DNA of 64,000 nt from Ignavibacteria bacterium. GTDB lineage: Bacteria; Bacteroidota; Ignavibacteria; Ignavibacteriales; Ignavibacteriaceae. Both the position numbers and the translations under genes were made by a program. Location: the NCBI GenBank assembly GCA_017302895.1, contig JAFLBV010000001.1:186001-250000 (forward strand), read 5' to 3'. Each line of letters begins with the position of its first letter. The stretch's first letter is position 1. The notes under the pieces were generated by a model. The model worked only from the letters and a program-made list of their open reading frames with translations. It ran no database searches and had not been told where the DNA came from. Shown here in pieces: positions 25,502 through 34,500 of the stretch.

Positions 25502-27559
25502 CTACTTCCAATTGTCTGTCCTGAATGAGGATGCCGGAAGTCCCGCCCCGTTAAAGAGTGTAGCTTCGGAAGTGTCGCTCCAGCAATACCTTACTGCAAC
25601 GGGTGCTTTCACTTTGGGGGAAGATACAACGACAGTTGAACCGCTAATTTTCGCATCTGCTTCATGGAATACCTTGTCTGCTCCCGCTATTTGAAAGTTA
25701 AGACTGCCGTTTTTTGGAACCAGTTTTATTCCTTCGGCATGGCCAAATGTCAGGATAATTTTATCCTGCTCAGTGACAAATGATTTATAGACGGGTCCTG
25801 AGTACGCGATATTTCTGTTATAATCCTTCGCAAGTGCCCAAAGTGCTAGCCTCTCGCCAACATCCTTTTTGTTCCCGGGGTGGATATTAATGATATTTCC
25901 GATATCGAGAGTTACTGCCATGCCTGTTTTGGGTACCGACAATGATTGAAATTGTGCTTCCCTCAGGAGCTGGGAGTTGGTGCCTTCGCCATATCTGTAA
26001 GGGGCAATCTGGGTATAATAAAAAGGAAGCTCGTTACCCCAGAGGTTTCTCCAGTTTTCCACCATCGCGGGAAAAAGCTCTTTATACCGACCGGGATTGT
26101 AAGTATTCGATTCCCCCTGATACCAGATGGCTCCGCGGATTTTGAAGGGAGCTATCGGTGTGATCATGCCGTTGTGGAGGACAGTCGGGGAGTGAAAATT
26201 TATTTCCGAAGTTACCTTAGGTCTTGAAGCGTAATCGAAATTATTGCCCGAATAGAGATAAAATTTCGGATTCCTGAATTCAGCCACGGGAAGATATCTC
26301 CAGGCTCCAGCGATTGAAACAGATTCCTTTGTATCTTTCAAAGACAAACGAAAATTTTCAGTCCGTCCGTACATTCCACCCCCTTGCATATTGTCAAGAA
26401 CACGGACAGCAATAACGAGTCTCTTCGAATTGACAAGATTTGCAGGAATTGTGTAATTTCGTTCCGTCTGCCAGTGACCTTCAGTTTCGTATCCACCGAC
26501 TTTGACGCCATTTACGAATGTTGCATCCATATCATCGATTGGACCGAGGGAAAGAGTGAGCTCTTTATTTAACCAGTTAGCCGGGATATCAATTTTTGTT
26601 CTGAACCATATTACTCCGTCAAAATTGCCAAAGCCAAATTTCATCCAGTCTGCGGGCATGTCTGCAACGGGCCATTTTGAGTCATCGAAGGCGGTTGTGG
26701 AGAAGGCAGCATCCTTAAAATCAAGATTTTCCCATCTGTTGGCACCTGTTTTCTCACTCATGTCGATTTGCGGAAGCTTTTCGAGCCATGATTTTAGTTT
26801 TTCAGATTCTTCCTTGCTTTTTGCCATGCCGGCCAAAAATTCCCTGTATTCGGGAAATTTATCGAGCGATTTTGCCCCCATCCAGGCTTCAATTGGGGAT
26901 CCGCCCCAGCTTGAGTGAATCAATCCAATCGGGACATTGAGTTCATTCATCAATTTTTTTCCGAAGAAAAATGCAGTAGCACTGAAAGCGGATGCCGTTT
27001 GTGGTGTACAAATGCTCCAGGTACCTTTACAATCGAGTTCCGGCGTGACCGAGGTGGTTCTCTCAACAGTAAAAAACCGCAAATTGGGATAGTTCGCCTT
27101 TGGAATTTCGACTGCAGCAGTGAAGATTGTATCAAGAGGCGGCCATCCACCCAGAGGCATCTCCATATTCGATTGGCCGGAACATAGCCACACTTCCCCG
27201 ATCAATACATTTTTATATGAGATCGAATCAGAACCGCTGACAACAGTTAAATAATGCGGACCACCTGCATCGGGAGTTTTTAGCTTCAGGCTCCACTTTC
27301 CTTCTTTGGATACAACACTGCTCGCAGTTTGTCCCCAGTCCGTTTTTACATCGACAGTTTTCCCGGGGGTTCCATTTCCCCAAATCGTGATGTCACTGTT
27401 TCTCTGCAACACCATATTGTTGGAGAATATTGCCGGGAGGGACAGTTTGCCCGATTGAATCTGTGCATTCGAGCATGAAGAGAGAAGTAAAGCCACCAGC
27501 ATAAATGCAAGTGGCTTCAGGATATTTAATTTGTTACGGTTTTTAATTGACTGGTGCAT
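25502..27559 (-). CDS. Sialate O-acetylesterase family protein
   Basis: A 685-aa lipoprotein-type protein (signal ending LLLSSC, about Cys29). The SGNH-hydrolase family signature is clear: the nucleophile serine in LCSGQSNMEMPLGG, the next block IGLIHSSWGGSPIEAWMG, the GAIWYQGESNTYN block with an oxyanion Gly/Asn, and the catalytic Asp/His region LDIGNIINIHPGNKKDVG. A beta-sandwich domain of about 130 residues is inserted between (residues 260-410). The family removes O-acetyl groups from sialic acids or acetylated hemicelluloses. Near a GH9 enzyme and other secreted proteins a plant-polysaccharide role is reasonable but unproven. The kinase gene begins about 24 bases after its stop, so they may share a transcript. 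Confidence 0.85.
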   Translation of the reverse strand: MHQSIKNRNKLNILKPLAFMLVALLLSSCSNAQIQSGKLSLPAIFSNNMVLQRNSDITIWGNGTPGKTVDVKTDWGQTASSVVSKEGKWSLKLKTPDAGGPHYLTVVSGSDSISYKNVLIGEVWLCSGQSNMEMPLGGWPPLDTIFTAAVEIPKANYPNLRFFTVERTTSVTPELDCKGTWSICTPQTASAFSATAFFFGKKLMNELNVPIGLIHSSWGGSPIEAWMGAKSLDKFPEYREFLAGMAKSKEESEKLKSWLEKLPQIDMSEKTGANRWENLDFKDAAFSTTAFDDSKWPVADMPADWMKFGFGNFDGVIWFRTKIDIPANWLNKELTLSLGPIDDMDATFVNGVKVGGYETEGHWQTERNYTIPANLVNSKRLVIAVRVLDNMQGGGMYGRTENFRLSLKDTKESVSIAGAWRYLPVAEFRNPKFYLYSGNNFDYASRPKVTSEINFHSPTVLHNGMITPIAPFKIRGAIWYQGESNTYNPGRYKELFPAMVENWRNLWGNELPFYYTQIAPYRYGEGTNSQLLREAQFQSLSVPKTGMAVTLDIGNIINIHPGNKKDVGERLALWALAKDYNRNIAYSGPVYKSFVTEQDKIILTFGHAEGIKLVPKNGSLNFQIAGADKVFHEADAKISGSTVVVSSPKVKAPVAVRYCWSDTSEATLFNGAGLPASSFRTDNWK

Positions 27560-28057
27560 GTTAATATGGTTGTTTGGTTTTTGGGAATGCTACTCGTTTT
27601 TCAATAACAGATTCTTCACAGGATGAATTAGATGTCTTCAACTTTCAGCGGGAGCGAAGAACAAAAAATCAACAACGCTATTATAAAGATTTTTCACAAT
27701 CAAATCCCAAACAATATGGTCCTCCTGATAGAGGGGAGAAAAATAAATTATTTATTTTTTATGAAAATCATTTTTTTTGACTTTTGCCAGTTTTATTAAT
27801 CGTTTCAGTAACCCCTGAAAAATATTTTTGTGTCAGCTTACTAATTTAATTAGTAGATCTACTAATTATTGATAAGTTTGGGTATTATTAGATTTTGCAG
27901 TTAAAATAATTATTCGTAGTTTGTTCATCATTTTTTTAACAACCGATTCATCCACCTAGAGAATCGCTTTTTGAGATGATTTAACTTCAGTCCGTATTTA
28001 AAATTTTCTGAGGTTGATCAAGAGATTACTACAATATAACTTGACAAGGAATATTCG
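27560..28057. other. Gene-free divergent intergenic region
   Basis: A 498-base AT-rich stretch between the O-acetylesterase gene (leftward) and the first T9SS module gene (rightward). It holds a 22-base palindrome and a TAAGTTTG promoter-like box; no RNA gene or short conserved ORF is recognised. Confidence 0.7.
27840..27880 (+). promoter_or_regulatory. Palindromic operator candidate with -7 box
   Basis: A perfect 22-base palindrome at 27847-27868 (half-site TAATTAGTAGA and its complement) is joined on its left by a further ACTAATT at 27840-27846, giving three alternating ACTAATT half-sites. TAAGTTTG at 27873-27880 matches the -7 box, so a bound protein would cover the -33 region. No TTG stands 20 bases upstream of the box. 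Confidence 0.5.
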
Positions 28058-31000
28058 ATGAAACATATGTTACAGCTTTTTTTGGTTTTGAATGTGCTGA
28101 TTTATACGCAAAATAATTCAGCGGTTAAACTGACCCATACAACACAAGAGGTAACATTTTCAAATGTTATCCCATTAGAGACTTACACAATAGAATTATG
28201 GATCAAGTTTGATGGTGCAGTCACCTACGGCGGTACTGATGCAGGCGCCGGCTCCATATTCAATTTTTATGGTGGTGGCTACAATCGGGCAATACACATG
28301 CACAACGGCAAGTTGTGTCATTATACATATGATAACACCCAAAGGCATGTTACCGGGGCCAGTACAATTCAAGAGGGCGTATGGTATCATGTTGCAATCG
28401 TGGCTCAATCGCATGGTATGATGAGACTTTTTATCAACGGGACTGAGGAGGGGACTTCTATTCAGCTTGGTGCTCTACAACCTACAGACATGGCAAAAAT
28501 TGGATCTTATAATAATCCGTACGAGTATGGAGTGTCGAATGCGGTTATTGATGAGTTGCGTGTGTCAAATAGTATTCGATATACCGGCAATTTCACCCCT
28601 TCCTCGACAGAGTTCGTGACCGATGCGAACACGGTCTCACTATACCACTTTAATGAGGGTTCCGGGACACAAACAGCCAACTATGTTTCCAACAGTTGGA
28701 CTGCCGGTACTTTTTCCACTTCAAATATCCTCTGGGTCGAGGGGAAATTCAATAATACGCCCCAAACAGTTTCAATCCCGATGATCACAATCCAGGATGG
28801 AACATTTACTATGGGATGTACTGGGGAACAAAATAGTTGCGATGATGATGAATATCCTACTCACCAAGTATCCCTGTCAGCTTATGAAATAGGCAAATAC
28901 GAAATTACGCAACGAGAGTGGCGAACAGTTATGGGAACTAATCCTTCTTATTTTACCGGAGATAATAAACCTGTTGATAATCTGCAGTGGATAGATGCAA
29001 TTAATTTTTGCAATACACTAAGCATGAGGTCAGGTCTTACACCGGTATATAGTATAAATGGCTCAGTAGTTACTGCAGATTGGAATGCAAATGGATACAG
29101 ACTCCCCACCGAAGCTGAATGGGAATTTGCTGCCAGAGGTGGGTCCCAATCTACAAACACGATATACAGTGGCAGCAATGATATTAACTCAATTGCCTGG
29201 CAAGAGGGTAACGCCGGTAGTGAATCACATAATGTCGGGACACTCGCACCAAATCAAATAGGGATATATGACATGAGTGGAAATGTATACGAATGGTGCT
29301 GGGACTGGTATTCAGAGACTTACTATACAGCTGACTCTCAAAATAATCCTACAGGTCCGTTATCGGGTACTTATCATTCTTTAAGGGGAGGTAGTTGGTT
29401 ATACGGTCAAGCAAGTCAGTGTAGAGTTGTTAATCGCGGGAGCATAAATGGTCCTTCTCAACGAATAGATTATGGATTTCGCGTTGCAAGGACAATACAA
29501 TCTTCTGTTTCTAGCGGTGATGATTGGAAATTAATTGTAAATGGTTCAACTCAAAATTTGTTTGACCAACTCAATTATGCAGGCGTTGACTCCCTCGCCA
29601 CGGAAGGCTACGATCCTTCTCTCGATACTCCCAATCCGCCAACCCCTCCGGGGAATTACATCGATGCATACTTCTATCATCCCGAGTGGAATTCACCCTT
29701 GGGTTCCAAGTTCGCGAGTGATGTAAAACAGTCAACAGATCTCGCTGATACAGTAAAAAGATGGTTCTTTGAAGTTGAAACGAATGTACTCAACGACACA
29801 GTGAAACTTCAATTTACACAGGAGAATGTGCCCTCCAAGTTTGGTAAGTATCTGACAGATATGCAAACAGGCAAGAGGGTTGACCTTCGATACACAGATA
29901 CATATAGGTACTACAACACAAGCTCTTCCCCCCGCAAATTCCAGTTGATCATTGGAGACAGTACTTCACCTGTAATTTCCAATCTTATCCCCAAGGGAGA
30001 TGAAATCTGGAGGAGTAATAGCAATAAAACTGTTTCTTGGACAATGAGTGACGGAACAGGAATAGACTCTGTCTTCCTTTATTCAAGCAACAACAATGGA
30101 ACAAACTATACAAGGTTTGCATCCATAGGAAACATATCAAATTACAATTGGAGTATCCCACAGGAATATCTGAACAATGGTTACCGCGTAAAAACAGTTG
30201 TGAGAGATTCCCTCGGAAATCTGAAAGAAATCTTCAGTCCTCTGGCATTTACAGTCGTCGGGGATTCATTACTTACACAATCAACAGCAGGGTGGAACCT
30301 TACAGGTACTCCTCTCTCACCAAACGATACAACACTGACAGGAATACTGGGAGATGATATAACCACAAGTCCATACTTTGTTTGGGGATATACTCTCGCA
30401 ACAGGATACACCCTTCCTTTGGGAATGTCATTCGGAACAGGTTACTGGCTTGGACTTCTGAACAATCATACATGGGATGTAAGAGGAACAGCAGTCGAAT
30501 CAGATTCCATTGGACAATCCCTTAATCTTGGTTATAATCTAATAGGTACAAAGTATGTAAGAGAAGTATCAAAAGACAGAATGACATTCGTTAAGTCGGG
30601 AACAGCCTACAATTTTAATCAGGCGGTAACAGCAGGATTAATCTCTAATGCAATATTTGGATACAACGGAAGCGGATATACAGAAGAAGACACTTTGTCA
30701 TTATTTGGAGGCTACTGGCTTGGAGTACTTCAAGAGGGAGTGACACTGTATCAGAAACCTGTAAGTACACAACTCCCCTTAAGCAAAGGTAATCAGGAAC
30801 CTGAACTCTTTACAGAGAACAACTGGAAACTCAGACTTAATGCAGAGTCAGGGATACAAAGTGACAACATAACAGAGATTGGTGTAACAGAAACAGCAAC
30901 TGCAGGGTATGACACAGAATATGATGCAGCAAGACCACCGGTACCACCTGTAGATAAGTTCATAGAAATCTACTCGGAAGTAAGCGGCACGGGTTATCCT

Positions 31001-31564
31001 CAGTTCCTTGGTAACAAGTATGCAAGAGACTTCAAGAACACACCTAGCTGGACAATCAAGGTTAAGAAGGGAAACACCGGAAGCAATGAAGTAACGATTA
31101 ACTGGAACAGGAATGAAATTGGAAATCTTCCTGATGGAATGAGAATAATGATGACAGATCTTGTCACAGGTCAAGCGATAGACATGAGAAGAGACAGCAG
31201 TTATTCATTTACTTACAGTGAAGAGAGAACATTCCAAATAAACGGAACAGCGACAGGAATTGAAGATGCAGTAACAGCACCGACAGATTTCAGTTTAAGT
31301 CAGAACTATCCGAATCCATTTAATCCAAGTACGAAGATAAGATACAGCATTCCTGAAGAGAGCAGAGTAAAGATAACAGTTTACAACTCACTTGGAGAGA
31401 TGGTAAAAATCCTGACGAATGAAACAGCACAAAGAGGTTGGTATGAAACAACCTTTGAAGCGACACAAATACCGTCAGGAATATACTTTGCAAAAATTGA
31501 AGCACAGTCGATACAATCGAATAAACAGTTTATTCAAACAATCAAAATGTTATTAATAAAGTAG
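28058..31564 (+). CDS. T9SS protein: LamG + SUMF1-fold domain + shared C-terminal module
   Basis: A 1168-aa secreted protein. After a signal peptide (about residues 1-20) comes a LamG/concanavalin-like domain (about 20-225), then a formylglycine-generating-enzyme-fold domain (about 240-480; MITIQDGTFTMGC, YEITQREWRTVMGTNPSYF, GYRLPTEAEWEFAARGG, YDMSGNVYEWCWDWY, LRGGSW). The catalytic cysteine pair of true formylglycine-generating enzymes is absent near LRGGSW, so this is probably a binding domain. From residue 489 the shared module begins: domain A (489-633), an Ig-like segment (634-735), two B repeats (736-900), A' (about 920-1070) and the T9SS sorting domain (from about 1075, NYPNPFNPSTKIRY). 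It is first in a tandem array of four. Confidence 0.85.
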   Translation: MKHMLQLFLVLNVLIYTQNNSAVKLTHTTQEVTFSNVIPLETYTIELWIKFDGAVTYGGTDAGAGSIFNFYGGGYNRAIHMHNGKLCHYTYDNTQRHVTGASTIQEGVWYHVAIVAQSHGMMRLFINGTEEGTSIQLGALQPTDMAKIGSYNNPYEYGVSNAVIDELRVSNSIRYTGNFTPSSTEFVTDANTVSLYHFNEGSGTQTANYVSNSWTAGTFSTSNILWVEGKFNNTPQTVSIPMITIQDGTFTMGCTGEQNSCDDDEYPTHQVSLSAYEIGKYEITQREWRTVMGTNPSYFTGDNKPVDNLQWIDAINFCNTLSMRSGLTPVYSINGSVVTADWNANGYRLPTEAEWEFAARGGSQSTNTIYSGSNDINSIAWQEGNAGSESHNVGTLAPNQIGIYDMSGNVYEWCWDWYSETYYTADSQNNPTGPLSGTYHSLRGGSWLYGQASQCRVVNRGSINGPSQRIDYGFRVARTIQSSVSSGDDWKLIVNGSTQNLFDQLNYAGVDSLATEGYDPSLDTPNPPTPPGNYIDAYFYHPEWNSPLGSKFASDVKQSTDLADTVKRWFFEVETNVLNDTVKLQFTQENVPSKFGKYLTDMQTGKRVDLRYTDTYRYYNTSSSPRKFQLIIGDSTSPVISNLIPKGDEIWRSNSNKTVSWTMSDGTGIDSVFLYSSNNNGTNYTRFASIGNISNYNWSIPQEYLNNGYRVKTVVRDSLGNLKEIFSPLAFTVVGDSLLTQSTAGWNLTGTPLSPNDTTLTGILGDDITTSPYFVWGYTLATGYTLPLGMSFGTGYWLGLLNNHTWDVRGTAVESDSIGQSLNLGYNLIGTKYVREVSKDRMTFVKSGTAYNFNQAVTAGLISNAIFGYNGSGYTEEDTLSLFGGYWLGVLQEGVTLYQKPVSTQLPLSKGNQEPELFTENNWKLRLNAESGIQSDNITEIGVTETATAGYDTEYDAARPPVPPVDKFIEIYSEVSGTGYPQFLGNKYARDFKNTPSWTIKVKKGNTGSNEVTINWNRNEIGNLPDGMRIMMTDLVTGQAIDMRRDSSYSFTYSEERTFQINGTATGIEDAVTAPTDFSLSQNYPNPFNPSTKIRYSIPEESRVKITVYNSLGEMVKILTNETAQRGWYETTFEATQIPSGIYFAKIEAQSIQSNKQFIQTIKMLLIK
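29522..31564 (+). repeat. Shared C-terminal module, copy 1
   Basis: First of four direct repeats of about 2.04 kb. It runs from the DWKL codons to the gene's stop and includes the sorting domain. Long exact or near-exact DNA stretches are shared with copies 2 and 3. Confidence 0.85.
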
Positions 31565-31571
31565 GTGTAAA

Positions 31572-34500
31572 ATGAAGCTAAGATTACATTTAAATCCTCA
31601 AAATAGAAAATCCGATAAGGTTTTGAGATTAATAAATAGGTTAAATACATTTTGGTTGATGGTTGGATTCATTGTTTTTATTTTAAACTTTCTTATCCAA
31701 GCTCAGAGTAGGACAACATTATGGGAGAAGAGTGCAAAGCTTACTACCCTGCCACCGTGGTTTAGCAACACTAATACCGAGCGCGGATTGGCGTACGGGA
31801 ACGGCAAAATTTATGTTTCAACAACAAAGTATGGAACCAGAGTGCTTGTACTTGATGCCGCAACCGGAGATTCGGTTGGCGTTTTAAATATGACAGGAGT
31901 CTCGGGAGGTTCCGGAGCATCAATTGCCGATGTGGAAGTGGATGCAGACGGAGCAATCTATGCCTGTAATCTTGTTTTAACAGCCACAACCTCGGCATTC
32001 AAAATTTACAGATGGGCAAATGATTCAGCTGTGCCTGTTAACATCATTTCTTCATCCACACCGGCCGCAAGACTGGGAGACAAATTTACTGTTGTGGGTT
32101 CCTCAAACAATAATACTCTCACAATTTATGCAGCCACCTCCACCACCAACAAAGTTTATAAGTGGACAACAGCAGATAAAGGCAATACTTTTCTCCAGGA
32201 TTCAATAATTCTTTCCGGAGTTTCAGCCACTGCACCCGGTCCGTCTCCTGTCGTATATCCGCTTACGGCCGGATTGTCAGAATTCGTTTACAAATCAAAC
32301 GGTTCCCAGGGAAGAAGATTTAATGCTGATGGATCGATAATTGACTCAATCTCAACAACAATGCTGCCAACTTCAGGCAATGCTGTTAGATATTTTAGTC
32401 AAAACGGCATAAAATATCTTATAGGATATCAATATTCCAACACCCCTCAAAATGGAATTCGCCTGATAGATGCTACCAGGCAATACAGCACCCAACATTC
32501 AGTTCTTGATTACACACCGGGTTTGGGAACCACAGCGAATGCCAATGGTACAGGTGATATAGCAATGTTGCTCGGTACAGGAGAGGTAACTTTCTATGTT
32601 CTTGCGACAAATAACGGTATGGCTGCTTATAAATACTTTTTTGATACTTTACCAGAAACCAATACAATAACATCATTCCCATATTCTTATGATTTTTCAA
32701 ACGGCATGATTACAAATGGTGGATGGTCAGGTAACTTTATCGATAGAGGTACTGAATCAAAAACCAATTACTCGGCAAGATTTACTTATAATTACATCCC
32801 TGCGGCGCAATCAGGATTGACTTTCGGGTACTTGGTTTCTCCAAAAATTCACCTCCCTGCTAATCACAGAGTTAAATTCTGGTGGAAGGATGATGACATT
32901 ACTGCTGTGGTCGGTCAGGATACCACATTTTTTGAGGTATCAACTGATAATGGCACTACATGGGCTACTTTAGGATTTATGTCAAGAGCAAGTTCCATGG
33001 CAGCCTATGAAGAAGCTATTTTTGATTTAAGCGAATTCGCCGGAAACAACTTCAGAATGAGATGGAGAGACAAAACTAATGGATCTTTCTCTGCTTATGG
33101 TTTTGGTCTTGATGATATCCTCATTGAACCGGTTGCTCAGGCGGCTGTGATTGCATTAAATCCAACTTCTACAGCATTTGGAACGACTTATGTCGGCGGC
33201 TACATGCAGAAAACCGTGGTTGTAAGCAACAATGGCGGGGTGCCTTTGATGGCGACCCTCACTCTTCCCCCAAAGATAACTGCAAATACCACCTCTCTAA
33301 ACATCCCAAATGGGCAGTCATTTAACCTCATATTAACCTGGACTCCTACCAGTGCAGGGGCGTTCAGTGATTCCATAAGGTTTATTACGAATGACGCAAC
33401 GGCGAGTGATTTCTACTACAAACTCACAGGTACCGCAGAAACGCCTTTTGTGGTAAATGAGGTTGTTCAAAATTTTGATACCTCTACTGGTTCAATTCCT
33501 GCAAACTGGACAGGCAATTATACTGTTTTAGCTGGTGGAGGAGTTGGCTGGTCTAGGAGACTCACAAGGAATCTTTACGGAACTGCTACCAACATGACTG
33601 GTTTGTTCACAACTCCGTTTTTCTCTGCAACTGCCTCTTCAGTCCTGAAATTTAAGTACAGATTTGTGAATTACGCTGGATATGGAACAGGAACTGCAAC
33701 TGCCACACCTGCAACCGACTTCAAGTATTATATCTCTGTTTCAACAAACTATGGAAGCAGCTTCACAGTTGTTGATTCAATCGGTTCGCATAACCACATT
33801 GCGGATACAAATTATGTTGAGAAAATGTGGAATCTTGCAGCTTATGTCGGTCAAACCATTCAGGTTAAGATTGATGGCGAGAGACTTAATGTAGCCGATT
33901 TCTATTCCGATTTCGACGACTGGTTCATGGGTACTCCTCCTGCAGCAGCACCGGATGGACCGATTGCTTATTACCCATTTAATGGAAATGCAAACGATGA
34001 AAGTGGGTATGGAAATCATTTAACCCCTCGAAATGTCGTTTTATCACCCGATAGATTTGGTGTCAACAATTCTGCTTACAGCTTTAATGGTGTAAATGCT
34101 GATTTAACATCAAATTTAACGCAAATACCAACAGGTAATCCGGATATCTCCTATTCATTCTGGTTTAAGAATACCAGGGAAAACTTTGGTGCCCTCGGAG
34201 ATGTTTTGTTATCTCTGGGGACAACATCACAAAGTCAAAGAATTACCATTTCTTACTACCCGGGAGTGATAGTATTCATCGGAGAGAGAAATGATTATTA
34301 CTGCTACTCAAACATTATTCATTCTCAATGGAATCATATAACATTTGTAAAGCAAGTTAATCAATTAAAATTTTATCTTAATGGTAACTTGATTGGAACG
34401 GGTACTGTTGGGAATACTAATCTTACCAATACTAATTTTTTCATTGGAAGCAACGGAAATATTAATCACAATGGGGGTGAATATTTCCAAGGATTAATAG

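Noticed and set aside
27560-28057. Small RNA or hidden gene in the 498-base intergenic region
   Set aside because: No conserved RNA fold, terminator or convincing short ORF was found; only the palindrome and the promoter-like box stand out.
28778-29500. Active formylglycine-generating enzyme for sulfatases
   Set aside because: The catalytic cysteine pair is missing and no sulfatase gene is nearby.
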